Below, piece after piece: positions 40,958-53,500 of a stretch of 64,000 nucleotides of DNA. The notes beneath the pieces are model-generated. The model saw only the letters and a list, made by a program, of their open reading frames with translations, made no database searches and had not been told where the DNA came from. Positions within the stretch are counted from its first letter, which is position 1. Every line of letters begins with the position of its first letter. This DNA comes from Atrina japonica (lineage: Eukaryota > Mollusca > Bivalvia > Pterioida > Pinnidae), in the NCBI GenBank assembly GCA_030159075.1, contig BROG01000345.1, positions 310,001 through 374,000 on the forward strand, given 5' to 3'. Position numbers and translations under genes: made by a program.

Positions 40958-41414
40958 CAACACCGGTCTCAGTTGTCGTTCCATGTAAAGGATTACATTT
41001 TAAATTTAAATTGATAATGTTGATCAATTGTAACATATAAGTTACTGATACATTAATTCTCTTACTGGAATGGCATATTATTGTCTCTGGCCGTCTGGGG
41101 GCATATTTTCGTTACATTAAATACACGACAGTAACGAAGACTGGTGTTGCTGTTGCACTTAAATAATGTTGATTAATCCAATAAATTCTAATTGGTACTC
41201 TTAGATCTGTTTATAAAAATTCTAGATATGAATATACGCCGACTTAGGAATATGATTAGGCCAAACTAAATCTACGGTTTATATGGATATAATCAGGTTT
41301 ATGGACAACCCACGCCATTACGTATACACTAATTTCTGGATATACGAATGTAAGCGGAACTTCATAGATCATAGCTTATTATCTCTTATTAACTTTACAA
41401 CATCCCACCAACAG

Positions 41415-41980
41415 ACTTCCAAATGTTGAAAAATTCTCATGGGAAGACTCGAATATTTAGTAAGAATTAATTGGAAAATATGAATTTTTCATGGGGGAGA
41501 TATTGTATGTTTCTTGAAGAAATAATCAAAATTTTACATATACATGTATTTATGGGGAGACATGGCAAGTACGAACCAAACAACATTCAATCAACAAAGA
41601 CTAACAAATTTTACAAATAAATTCATATTTTATTGATTATCACACATCTATATATAGCTACATAATACATGTACTTTATTATTACTGGAAAAAACAATGT
41701 TAATATATGACAACATGATATAATATTGTAATAGTGGATTTAATCACTGGTTTTAAATATAATACATTTGACACAATAGATTCTAGATTTTATGAATAAA
41801 CTAATAGTAAAATAAATAGTATGTAATAGTAAATGTAAATGTAGTCTGCATACAATGTTGGATTTGCCAACGTTGAAAATTTTTCATGCTGCAGATTTTT
41901 TTATCTCATGGGGTTGACTCTAAATTTTAGTAAGAATTAATTGGAAAATTTTAATTTTTCATAGAGGAGATTGCATTTTC
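41415..41980 (+). repeat. Direct duplication of a ~95-bp sequence
   Basis: 41418-41510 and 41868-41975 share TTTAGTAAGAATTAATTGGA and TTTTTCAT(G/A)G(G/A)GGAGAT in the same orientation, about 455 bp apart. The right copy has extra T-rich sequence. Confidence 0.6.
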
Positions 41981-42001
41981 CTGAAAACTTTACATAAAAA
42001 T

Positions 42002-42125
42002 TAGGGCTGTCATTGATAGACTCGATATCGATGTATTGATATAAAAATTGATTTGATACGATAATCGATACATTTTTTGAGTATCGATACACATGAAACT
42101 GCATTTCACAGGATGTATTTTCTTA
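42002..42125. mobile_element. hAT-like terminal fragment
   Basis: TTAGGGCTGTCATTGATAGA, then repeated ATCGAT/TATCGATAC words: the familiar shape of a hAT-type end. No second end or transposase was found. Confidence 0.4.
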
Positions 42126-43064
42126 AAGTTTCCAAAATTTTCCATTCATTTTACTTCATGTTCTTGAACTATGTTACATTTCATTCTAATTGTTTAATTT
42201 GTGCAAATAAACTGTTTTCCTTGTAATGATTGATTTTTTTTTCATCTTCAGATAGTCAAATACACAATAACACACCTAAATATTATAAAGAATCTATATA
42301 TTCTGAATGCATTTTATAGAAGTACCAAATAAATCAATTTATCGTTATATCGTTTTTTTTTTACTTACATGCTTTTTACTGAACACAGACCCAAGTGTAA
42401 AATAATACTATGCCATCCATATATTATTCAACCAAAATTATAATACAGCACTAAAACATTCAACAGCCAAGCTTACATAAAACTGGAAATAATGAAATAA
42501 TAACACTAGCTTTAAACTGATATCAAAGCACTAAAACATTCAACTGTATCATTAAATGCCCCATGTCAAATGCACTAATTAATAAAAAGATGTTTCATTC
42601 AAATATGATACATACACGTATTTACATAAATGCATAAAACTGGAAATTATTACTAGCTACAGGTATCATCACATACATGAAAAATAGTCTCACAACACTA
42701 AAACATATATCCTTGACAACCCCATGTTCAGTGCACTAAATATTCAAATATGATTACATGTATAGACTAAAACATGTATTTATATCATTGACAGCACCAT
42801 GTCAAATAATTATTCACTTTCAAATAAATATACACTTACGTTTTCACATGGAGTACACAAAAACAGTTGCTAATACCAGGTAGTTCTTTTCAAACAACAT
42901 TCCTGCACATATCACTTTATAATAAATATATTATTCACTTTCATATATGATACACTTTTCACTCAAGCAGCACAGAAGCTAACACCAGGTAGTTCTTTTC
43001 ATACAACACACTAGCACTTTACACATGTATTTTACTTTTATTTACAATGCACTATCTGGAACAT
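42126..43064. other. AT-rich region with loose repeats
   Basis: CACTAAAACATTCAAC, CATGTCAAATGCACTAA and ACATAAAACTGGAAAT each recur two or three times at irregular spacing, suggesting a decayed tandem repeat or the noncoding part of a transposon ending in the MULE remnant. Confidence 0.4.
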
Positions 43065-43690
43065 GGACTGAATGTCCAATGAGTTCACCACATGCTTTAA
43101 GAAATTACGATGTCTTGATTTGTCTGTCTTGATATTCATCCCACAAGCTATTGAGTCTCTTTTGGATCCTTAAATATGTGGGACGTTGACACTTTGTCAG
43201 ATGGTTTTCCTCTACCAATCGCATTTGAATGGACACAGTCTCACCTTCAGCCTGGCACCAATTTGTCTCCAGCACAGCTAATGAACTTTACGTGCCATCC
43301 CTCAGTGTCATTATTGGTTCTGATGAGCTGACGAAAAACGCACCATTTATTTGGTCGTCACAGTGAACTTTTTGTCCAGTTACTCCTTATGTATGTTGAG
43401 AGCTGTTGCAGTGGTTCTGTGTTTGCTGCCATGGTCAAACTTTCAAATGCTGTCTGTATGTGTTCAACAGGGAGGTATGGTATTGATAGCATCTTTCTAA
43501 TATGATGGTTGGTCAAACTCCTCTTTAGATAGGTTGTCCGTAGTCCCAAGCAGGCCACTTTCCTCATTACAGTTTGACCCCAGTGAAAAGCACATCCTTT
43601 AATATCTGCTGTTGGAAACACTTTTGAATTGGCTCTCCAAGCTGCTTGTTCAAAATCAAGACAATCCACTGACCTTGGCTCCTGGAGTGA
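43065..43690 (-). pseudogene. Mutator-like (MULE) transposase remnant
   Basis: Read on the minus strand, it shows [42 protein letters not shown], then after a frame break RTNNDTEGWH and further on LWDEYQDRQI..FLKACGELI. This is the order of the MULE transposase domain (D-E-A..C-FH-Q, then TNN-EGWH). Stops and frame changes (near 43358 and within 43100-43260) make it a pseudogene. The N-terminal half is missing; a long AT microsatellite begins just upstream. Confidence 0.85.
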
Positions 43691-43769
43691 GGTTCCTATC
43701 ATGTTGAATAAGAAATAGTGATAAGTACATATGTGATGTTTACCAGTTTGCAACATATGTATAATTATT

Positions 43770-43897
<128 letters not shown>

Positions 43898-44559
43898 CAT
43901 ATATATAATCATAATTTATTTCTATTCTATCATCTTATAAGATTATCAGTAGATTATGTAATAATTGACTTATAATTCATTTCTATGAATAGATATACAT
44001 ATACAATTTGCAATATATTTATTGTTATTTATTACAATATTTTGACAATGCCAGCACACATACACTGATGTATATATAATGTTTCTTATGTACATTTGTA
44101 TCATGTATAATACAGATTTAGTAAATCTTTTTTTTTTTTAGTTTAGAGTCAAGATTATGCATTCAGTGCTTGTGTAATATTTTTTTTCAATGTATATTTT
44201 AAATTATATTCAGTTACAATTCAAGAAGTGAAAAATTGTTTGTGTTATTTTTGTGAATAATTTTTGATAAATAGTAAAAAGCTATACCTACAGATTGATA
44301 TTCCTTTCTCTATCGGCGTGACATCAAAACAAACAGCAGGGGCACTTGTTTGCTAGATTCCTCCTTCTCTAGGATATATTGATATATTTCAATTGCTTTT
44401 GAAATGTACATAAGAATTATTAGGGAAGTAATTTGAATGGATGAAGAACATATTGACTCATAAATATAAAATAAAAGAAACAAAAATAAATAACATAGCT
44501 TTATAGTGTATGCATAATCATCACTACTAATTTGTCTTTTGGATCACTGATGGGTACCT

Positions 44560-44940
44560 TCCTCCACTATTTGATAGGTGATTGGCTCCTCTTTCAAAAT
44601 TGAATCTGAGGGTGCAGAATGTAGCTCTTCTTCAGGAGTTGGTATCTCTGCCACTAAATATCAAAAGAAGCATCAATATCTTGTCTTTCCTCAATTACGT
44701 ATGTTCTGTTGAGGGTGTGTGTGTTATCTGGAGTTGGCGATCCTGGAACAGTAATAATGGGAGGGCCCACAAATACGCTGAGAGCTTTGATCCAACAAAT
44801 TATCCATTGATTGGTTCCTGTCCCTCATTGCAATTTTCCTCAACACAACTGGCACATATCTTACACAAAAATTGTAAATCTATTTCTCCTCTAGAGAGTG
44901 CCTGTATCAGATATACCTGTAAAGTAAGATAAATCTATTT
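44560..44940. other. Unassigned GC-richer block between MULE and piggyBac remnants
   Basis: About 380 bp less AT-rich than both sides. The minus strand reads as interrupted protein-like sequence (IDLQFLCKICASCVEEN, then stops). It could be a decayed N-terminal part of the MULE or of another transposon. I do not recognise it. Confidence 0.3.
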
Positions 44941-45129
44941 AGCATGTATTATACTATATATGTATTGTATATTTATAAATGGTACTACATATTTTTTCTA
45001 GTGCAGATATGTTGCAGGATCTCTAGTTAATTATGAACTCTATACAAGTCAATTTAAACATATTATGAATTGTTTCCTCTTATTTTAAAAAAACAGTCAT
45101 GGGACATATAAAAAAATAACAACTGATTG

Positions 45130-46493
45130 CTGAGTACACATATATATTGGAGACGAATTTATACGCCCAACAGGAACGAGAAAAAAATCCCCCACCACCC
45201 TCAGCTGCTAAATGGACGCCAACAAACTGTGCCGAGATCAAGGCATTCATAGGCATGATTTTTACCATGGGTATCATTAGACTGCCGTCAAGGAGCGATT
45301 ACTGGAGACAGACTAAATGGCTGTTCAAAACCAGCTTTAACCAAATCAGGTCCAGGGATAGATTTAATATGTTGTGGCGATATTTGCACCTGGAAAACAA
45401 CGGACTTCAAGGACAGACGACTGACAGAATTTGGAAACTTCGTTGGTTTGTTGACTTTCTGAATGATAAATTTAAACAGGTTTACACCCCCCATGGAAAA
45501 TTCACAGTTGACGAAAGCATGGTGAAATTCAAAGTGAGGTTACAATTTAGACAATACATGCCTGCCAAACCAACGAAGTGGGGGATAAAGAATTGGGTGC
45601 TTGCCGAATCGACAACAGGCTATATGTATAAATTCCAAAATATATACAGGACGGGAAAATGGACAGGAATTTGGATTGTCTCACCGTGTTGTTACCGATT
45701 TGTGTAGTCCACTATTTGGATCAAATGCCCGTATATACATGGACAACTTTTACACAAGTCCAGCTCTACTTCACGACCTGCATATTCGAGGAATACATGC
45801 GTGTGGCACCGTGCGGTCAAACAGGAAAGGCCTCCCAAAGGAACTCCTTCCAAAAAATTTGAAACTCGGCAAACATGAGTACAAGGTAGCACAAAAGGAC
45901 GAATTAACATTTTGTGTGTGGCAGGACACAAAGCCTGTTATATTTTTGTCCAACTTCCATGACCCAGCAAAGAAAAGTGTCATCCTGCGGCGAAATGAAA
46001 ACCGAGTGCGGAGTAATGTTGAAACCAGTTCAGTGGTACCTGACTACCAGAAAAACATGAGAGGTGTAGATCTTCTGGACCAGATGACCAGTTTTACTAT
46101 ATAATTCAACACAGATCCAAAAAATGGTGGAGAAGAATATTCTTTAACCTGATGATGTGTTCTGCATACAATGCTTATGTTGTTGCACGTAGCATGCACA
46201 AGGATGTTGTGAATTCAAAGTGGCCTAATTTTCAGGACTTCCTTGAAGATCTTGCCGATGGTTTAATTGGTGATATTAGAGTGAAAAGGGCTGCACCTCT
46301 AAGTGAAATTGAACGACCAACAGCCCAACATACAATTGAGAAACTGTTTGGTAAAAGGAAAGTTTGTAGAGAGTGTTCTCTATCAAGTCAGCCAGGACAG
46401 CGAGCAGGAGCTACAAACTTTGGTTGTAGGGAGTGTAACATCCCTGTTCATTTGGAGTGTCAGTCCAAACATATAATGCGTTCATTAAATAAA
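45130..46493 (+). pseudogene. piggyBac-family transposase, two frameshifts, 5-prime incomplete
   Basis: Three overlapping frames give one continuous piggyBac/PGBD-type DDD transposase: WTPTNCAEIKAFIGMIF and GIIRLPSRSDYW (N-terminal part), TVDESMVKF (first catalytic Asp), IYMDNFYTS (second), MRGVDLLDQM (third), then KKWWRRIFF and a C-terminal Cys-rich zinc domain with CREC...GCREC..PVHLEC. All three catalytic Asp codons remain. One-base frame changes occur near 45640 and near 46095, and the second restores the original frame. There is no ATG at the 5-prime end: the open frame starts at a non-ATG codon with homology already running, so the N-terminus is missing or lies in an unrecognised exon. 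It is probably inactive but recently so. Confidence 0.9.
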
Positions 46494-47194
46494 TAAATTG
46501 ATATACTTGTGTTTTATTAGTGTGCATTCAAATAACAGTGAAATACAAACTGAACAGTGTGACATAATTCATTTGGATGAGTGGCATTCACATTATTCTG
46601 AATCCTTACCTGTGTTTACCTGTAATTACCTGAGGGTATTTTTAAATCACTGCTGATTGTATTAATAGTGTTCTAATGGATCAAGATATATCTGAGACTG
46701 ATTCTTTTGTATATAAACTGTGAAGTGTAAATAGACAAAGACATTTCAAGTCTGTTGTGTACATAGTGATTTCGATTGTTTTTATGTTGAAAATTGTGAG
46801 CCAGTAACTCTATTACTAAATTAAAGATTACAACTGAACCATTAAAGGTATCCACATAATTTTTTTTTCACTTTGTAGATGAATAATTTGTCTACATTTT
46901 ATTCCATATTAACTTGTCTGTAAAATGAAAATTTAATAGAGAAAATTTTCATTGAAAATTGTGATTTTTGAAAAAAAATTAATAATTTTTAAAATTTTAA
47001 TTTTCAGATTAAAATTACTTTGTGTACATTGCTTGTAGAAATTTTTATTTTTAAAATTATGATAGACAAATTTATGCTCTTTCTAAAAATGTATACATAT
47101 GAGCTTTTATTATCAAAAATAAAATAGTTATTGATGTTTATATTTGTCTTATGTTTTGTTGTGTAATATTGCTAATTGGAGTCAGTTCTACAGG
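46494..47194. other. Noncoding 3-prime part of the piggyBac element
   Basis: Very AT-rich sequence between the end of the transposase frame and the putative right terminus. No ORF. Confidence 0.45.
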
Positions 47195-47233
47195 GTCAAT
47201 GAGGTCATGACCTATCAGTATGAAAAGGGTTAA
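47195..47233 (+). mobile_element. Probable right terminus of the piggyBac element
   Basis: The sequence ends ATGAAAAGGG directly followed by TTAA (47230-47233), the terminus and target site expected of piggyBac elements (TTAA-CCCTTT when read inward). A perfect subterminal palindrome, AGGTCATGACCT, lies at 47202-47213. No matching left end was found upstream of 45130. The distance to the FANCL ATG is about 200 bp. Confidence 0.55.
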
Positions 47234-47435
47234 CAACATGGACTGAAAAAGCTTATTAACTATTATGATGGATTTTTGAATGTGGTAACTGCAACTTGTT
47301 CCATCTGACTAATTTGAAATAACTCGCTTGTCAAGCTGCAAATGTGACTGATCACGAACAACCAGAGGAGTGTCACTATTATGTTAATTTGTCATTTCAG
47401 AGTGGAAATGTTGTTTTCCAAATCACGAATGTATT

Positions 47436-47516
47436 ATGGAGATGCTAGTTAAATTTCCCGGACTTTTGCCACAAAATACAGATTGCACAGAATATCAAGG
47501 CTACATACAAATACTG
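47436..47516 (+). CDS. FANCL: FANCL exon 1 (start codon)
   Basis: 81 bp, MEMLVKFPGLLPQNTDC onward, ending in phase 0 at donor GTGAGT. The first ATG in frame is at 47436. The frame stays open upstream to a good acceptor (TTTCAG, ending 47400), so the ATG may sit inside an exon that begins at 47401 after an untranslated first exon. An out-of-frame ATG at 47408 opens a short reading frame that ends at 47452, overlapping the start. Confidence 0.9.
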
Positions 47517-50500
47517 GTGAGTTAATTCTTACCAATCATTTAGTGTTTACCTGTCTCTCTAGCAATATCGGGCCTTTTTGTATAATATCCACGGGGCCAA
47601 AATTCGACCCCATTCCCAATGCAAAATACATGGTTTTTTTTTCAATTTAATGAAAAAAGTTCCCAATTTGGTGTTGAGGCTACAACACTGAACAATAATA
47701 AAAAATAAGGTGAGGGGAAACCTGTTTAAAAAAGAGATTCTATTATATTTAGATTTCCATGTGTACAAAAAAAATTTCCCAATTTAACACAGATTCACTT
47801 TAAAATTCCCAAGTGTGCCACCAATGGCATTTTCCCCAAATTCACAGAAAAAGGCCTGAATTAAGATGTGAAGCATTCTGACCAGTGCCTTCATTAATAT
47901 AAATTGTGAAGCATTCTCAGTGATCCAACCAGAATGAAAAGAATACCAGTACTTATGATGCAACAGATATTGCTGTTTTCAATTTTACTTGGAAATCCTT
48001 AAGTTCTCACTTCTGGATACAGCTACACTACAAATTTCTGTTCTAGAATCAGTCTTTGCTGGAATTCAAAACAAATGTCAACACTGTCTATTGGATTAAG
48101 ATAAAACTTTTCTGTCCAGTTGATAGAAGATACATTTTAACCCCCCCCCCCCCCCAAAAAAAAATAGAAAAAAAAACATAAAAAGCAGCTTCAGCAACTT
48201 ACAGAGTCAATAAGGTAATATTTGACAACAAAATCAAAACTAATTTTTAGTTTATGAGAACAGTATTATGTTTCTCTTTAGGATGAAGAATTTCATCTCC
48301 ACATTCTAAAGCCAAGAAAAGGAAAAATACAGAGTGCAGAAGTCAACTGTGAGTGGAGATTACAGCAGATTCTCAAAAAGTACAAAAGGGTTCTTCAACA
48401 GGTAAATTAGTCATTGTTTTCATAATCTGTTTACAAAATATTGTTAGAGAAATATTTTCTAAAATAATTTTTTTTGCATTTTTTGTGACATTATAGGAAG
48501 GGAAAACCTGTGACCTTATACAAGTAATTACTGGCATGCTTCCCATTTTGAAAGAGAATAATGCCTGACATTTCTTTTTAAGATCTCTTGATTCACATGG
48601 GTGATATTTGATGATCCGCTGTCATTCATCATCACTGTAATGTGCATTGTGAACTCTGAACATTTTGAACTTCTCATATTAAAAAATCGCTCAGTTCTAT
48701 TCTTTGTATGTACAGCAACTATAGGGTAAAAGTAACATAACACTCATGATCCCTGGTTCAGGAGTTCTGTAGATGGGACAGAACCCTTGGGTCAGGAGTT
48801 ATGTAGATGGTGCATGACCCCTTGGTCAGGGGTTCTGTAGACAGGACATGACCCCTGGGTAAGGAGTTATATAGATGGGACAGGACCTCTGGGTAAGGAG
48901 TTACATAGATAGGACTTGACACCTGGGTCAGGAGTTCTGTAGATAGGACATGACCCCTGGATCAGGAGTTCTGTAGGTAGGACATGATCCCTGGGTCAGG
49001 AGTTCTGTAGGTAGGACATGATCCCTGGGTCAGGAGTTCTGCAGATAGGACATGATCCCTGGGTCAGGAGTTCTGTAGGCAGGACATGATTCCTGGGTCA
49101 GGAGTTCTGTAGATAGGACATGATCGCTGGGTTAGGAGTTCTGTAGATAGGACATGACCCCTGGGTCAGGAGATCTGTAGTTACAATGTAGGACATGACC
49201 CTGAGTCAAGGGTTCTGTAGGTAGGACGTGAACCCCCCCGCGGTCAGGGATTCTGTAGATAGGACTAATACATTCTGTGATCAAAAGTCACCAAATTAAC
49301 TGAATAGTCAATACTCAAGTTCAAATGAGGCCTAAATAAAAATATTGAATGTTTGCCCTTTGCCGACTGACCCATGGAAATTGCACTCGAAATATTTTAT
49401 ATTGATTTTTCAGATACTCTTTTTATTTTTCCGGAATTGTTTTTATCTGAGTTATAAAACGTTTCTTTTCTGCTGATTGATGCGTTTTGAGACAATGTTG
49501 TTAAGGCCAATTTAAGCGCTTATTTAACCTAAACAACTGTTACACTAAAACCGGGTACCTAAAAGGCATGGTAGTTATATTTACTTATTTGTTTACTCTA
49601 TATGTCTCATGTAAACATCAAAATATTTGCAGTAGTTTAAATTAGCTTTATAGTTTAAACTATTTATTTTTTTATTTGTGCCTATTTAGTCTTGATTCCA
49701 ATCTGGAAAATGCCACCAAACATGAATATGTTTAGAAAACAAGTATTACAAGTCATTATGGAACCCTTACTAAGTCTACATATTTTCTACAAGGACCGAC
49801 CACTCCTTGTAAGAGATTGATTTACACACGGACAAATAGACATATTTATAAACAGCGAAAGGGCGAAATTCAAATGGGGCAAATATGTTTTATGTTGCTC
49901 AAGGGCGAAAGTAACAAGGAGCGAAAATTTCCAGGCATACAGTAACAGGTGTTATATTGGATTTTTCGTGTGACCATATAAAATGACATAGAAATGAAAG
50001 TGAAAGTGAGACTTGCTAACCGACACCAGGTTTTCAGGCACAGCGGTTAGGATTACCAGGAATGTAATAGACAGTGGCCCAATAAATATAAAATCTTTAA
50101 ACAGAATTTCTTATGATGAAGTGATTGAAAGAGTTGTTTTTCATGACTCTTGTGAATGTAATTGAATCCTTTCATATGCCTACTTGTACTTACAGTCTTA
50201 GACGATGTCCATGACCATTTTGGAAAGACTCCGAAGGTCTAATGTCATAAATCTGCCATCAATAAATATGGGGGACAATAAATCTTGTAATAAAGACAAT
50301 AATACAGAAGACTGTTTCTTTCTGTTTTTTGTTAATTTATAGTATGGTAAATCGGTCAACTCACACCCTTTCCCCATAGCTTTTCAGAATGTTTATTTTT
50401 ATCATGAAAACTGCAAGTACAGCCACTTGCCAATTGTTTATATACATTGTCATTTTTTACTATATATATCTAGCCTATATGTATTTCAAATAGAACCATG

Positions 50501-53500
50501 TTTTTTTTTTTCAAAAAAATATTGTGAAGTCATTTCTTATCACATTTGTATAGAATTTTTACTTTTAAACGGGGAAGGTTTTCAAGTTTCATTGCATATT
50601 TGGATGTCATTTTCTAATTTGTAATTTAAAAAATCTGAGAATTTAAAAAAAAGTGAAAATTAGATATCTCAGTTTACTTATATAAACAAATAAGGAATTT
50701 TCATCACAAAAATTAAATTTCTATTTAAATTGATGAATCTCTTAATTTCTAATTCAGAAAATTGAAATAGAAATATTTAATGAAACTGTATTCAATTCTT
50801 TGTTTTTCTGAAAATTCTATTGAAATGTGATAAGAAATGGCATCACATTATTTTTTTTTGAAAAATTGTGGTTTTATATGAAATACATGTATGTAGTTAC
50901 ACATTAAAACATTTTTGTTATTAGTACAGACAGTCACTTTTAATAGAGCCAGGGATGGGTTGCCCTGGGGTACCCATTTGACATCAAAGTGCCTTTCAAA
51001 AAAATTCAGCACAACTTAATACTTGTGAAGATGAACACATGTACATATGTCCGAATCTACATCAAGGTGCTCTCTATAAACTTTTGGCAAGTGGCTGTAT
51101 TTGTGAGGGACAAAAAATTTAAGGTTATTTGTTTGCAAATTGCAGATATTAACCATAATACATGTATGACATAGTACTATAGGCATACAAAAAAGAGAGT
51201 TTGACATATTACAGAAAAACTAAACATTTACCAGTAGTGAAAATTTATGAAAGTTACCAAGTACTAGGATGTTGTTGACAAAATAAAATGAAATATTTTA
51301 CCTACCAACTTACCCAGTGTTCAAAATCTTGGTTGGAAAAAGGGCAAACTTACAATATTTTAATTTAGGCCCGACCTTTTATTTTAAGATGAAAACGCAA
51401 AAATATTGTTATTATGGTGCATCTGGAACATTTTTGCAGTTTTAAAACACTCACATTTTGAGTTTAGAAAAATGATAAATTTGACCCAATTTTTATTTGA
51501 ATGGGAAAAAAATTGTTTCCTATTCAAAGGTTTTACAAAGAACTTTAAAGTCAAAATGATACAATAAAAGTTACGAGTATTGAGTAAATTTGGTGCCTTA
51601 AGGACCAGGATATCATTGGAAATAGAATATACCGTAAAACCTGTATATGGGGGTCACCCAAGGGACCAGGCAATATTGACCTTTATGTGCAGGTGGCCCT
51701 TATACACAGGTTCAATTTTGTTAGAGTATGCAGCCAAGGGACTTTTCAAAACTGGCCTTTATAGACAGGTGATCCTTATATAGAGGTGACCGCTATAGCA
51801 GGTTTTACTGTACTTGTAATTCCACGTTACTTTAAATCTTACTGAAGTGAATTAATATACTTGTGATTTCATTTTGAAAGAAAATTATTTCTAATTTCTG
51901 TTGACACAGAGACTGACACAGTGCAGTTCAATTACATCATTCATATCAGATCTTAAGAGCATTGTGGTAAGTGATTGCATTATCATAGGTAAATGCTTGT
52001 TTTCAGTAATTAATTCAAGAAAGTGTTACAAATTCATACATACATCTATCAAATTATTTCATCATTCACTATGGGCATGTGCCATCAGACAGGAAACTTC
52101 TTTCAGGTGACATATTGTGGCAATAACACAGCTTTTAGGGGTAATATAACAGCATCTAGTGGCAATGTCATAGTATCTGGTGGCAATACCACAGCATCTA
52201 GTAGCAATAACTCATTATTTAGGGGCAATACAACAGCATCTAGTAGCAATGATACAGTATTTAGGGGCAATACAACAGTATCTAGTAGCAATAATACAGT
52301 ATTTAGGGGCAATACAACAGCATCTAGTAGCAATAATACAGTATTTAGGGGCAATACCACAGCATCTAGTAGCAATAATACAGTATTTAGGGGCAATACA
52401 ACAGCATCTAGTAGCAATAATACAGTATTTAGGGGCAATACAACAGCATCTAGTAGCAATAATACAGTATTTAGGGGCAGTACAACAGCATCTAGTAGCA
52501 ATAACACAGTATTTAGGGGCAATACCACAGTATCTAGTAGCAATAACACAGTATTTAGGGGCAATACAACAGTATCTAGTAGCAATAATACAGTATTTAG
52601 GGGCAATACAACAGCATCTAGTAGCAATAACACAGTATTTAGGGGCAATACCACAGTATCTAGTAGCAATAACACAGTATTTAGGGGCAATACCACAGCA
52701 TCTAGTAGCAATAATACAGTATTTAGGGGCAATACCACAGCATCTAGTAGCAATAACACAGTATTTAGGGGCAATACAACAGTATCTAGTAGCAATAACA
52801 CAGTATTTAGGGGCAATACAACAGCATCTAGTGGTATCACCACTGCATATAATGGCATTTAGTGGGAATACCACAGCATCTGGTGAGAATTCTAGTGGGT
52901 CAGGTCACAGCAGTCATTTCTTCATTTAACAATTCTTAGACAAATACCATTTCTTCCTGTGTAATTCAAATGTAATAAAGTTTAAATACAATGTACCGGG
53001 TTTTGTTTTTCAACTCATCTGGATGGTCCAGGTGAGCCATTACTATCACTTGGTATTTTTAGCTCACCTGAGCCGAAGGCTTTTGTCCATCGTCTGTTTG
53101 TGTAAACTTTTCACATTTTCGACTTCTCCTCCAAAGCCGCTGAAGGGATTTTGATGAAACTTTATAGGAAGCAAGGTACCCCTCTTGAAAAAATCTTCTC
53201 CTCCAGAACCGCTGCATGAATTGAAAACTAACTGTATCTGAGTGATCTACATAGATGTATGATTTAAGTTTGTTAATTTCGTTGAAATCGGAAAATAAGT
53301 TTTTGCTGCGTTTTTGACGTCTTTTTAGACTTTGTAATTTTCATTCATTTTTGTATGATTTCTTTGATTTTCTCCCTAATTATTCATTATGATGCATTTA
53401 TTTTATGTGTTTTACCTGTGGTTTGGTAGATATATGCCTACCTGAAAGAATTTTGCTGAAATTTAATTTTTTGAACTGCAAAAATGAAGGGTGGGAGGGG

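Noticed and set aside
45692..45983. Minus-strand frames of 70-79 codons under the piggyBac gene
   Set aside because: Antisense shadows of the transposase coding sequence.
52023..52929. Four long open frames, two per strand, over 52.0-52.9 kb
   Set aside because: They follow from a 42-bp repeat in FANCL intron 3; nothing suggests splicing into a transcript.
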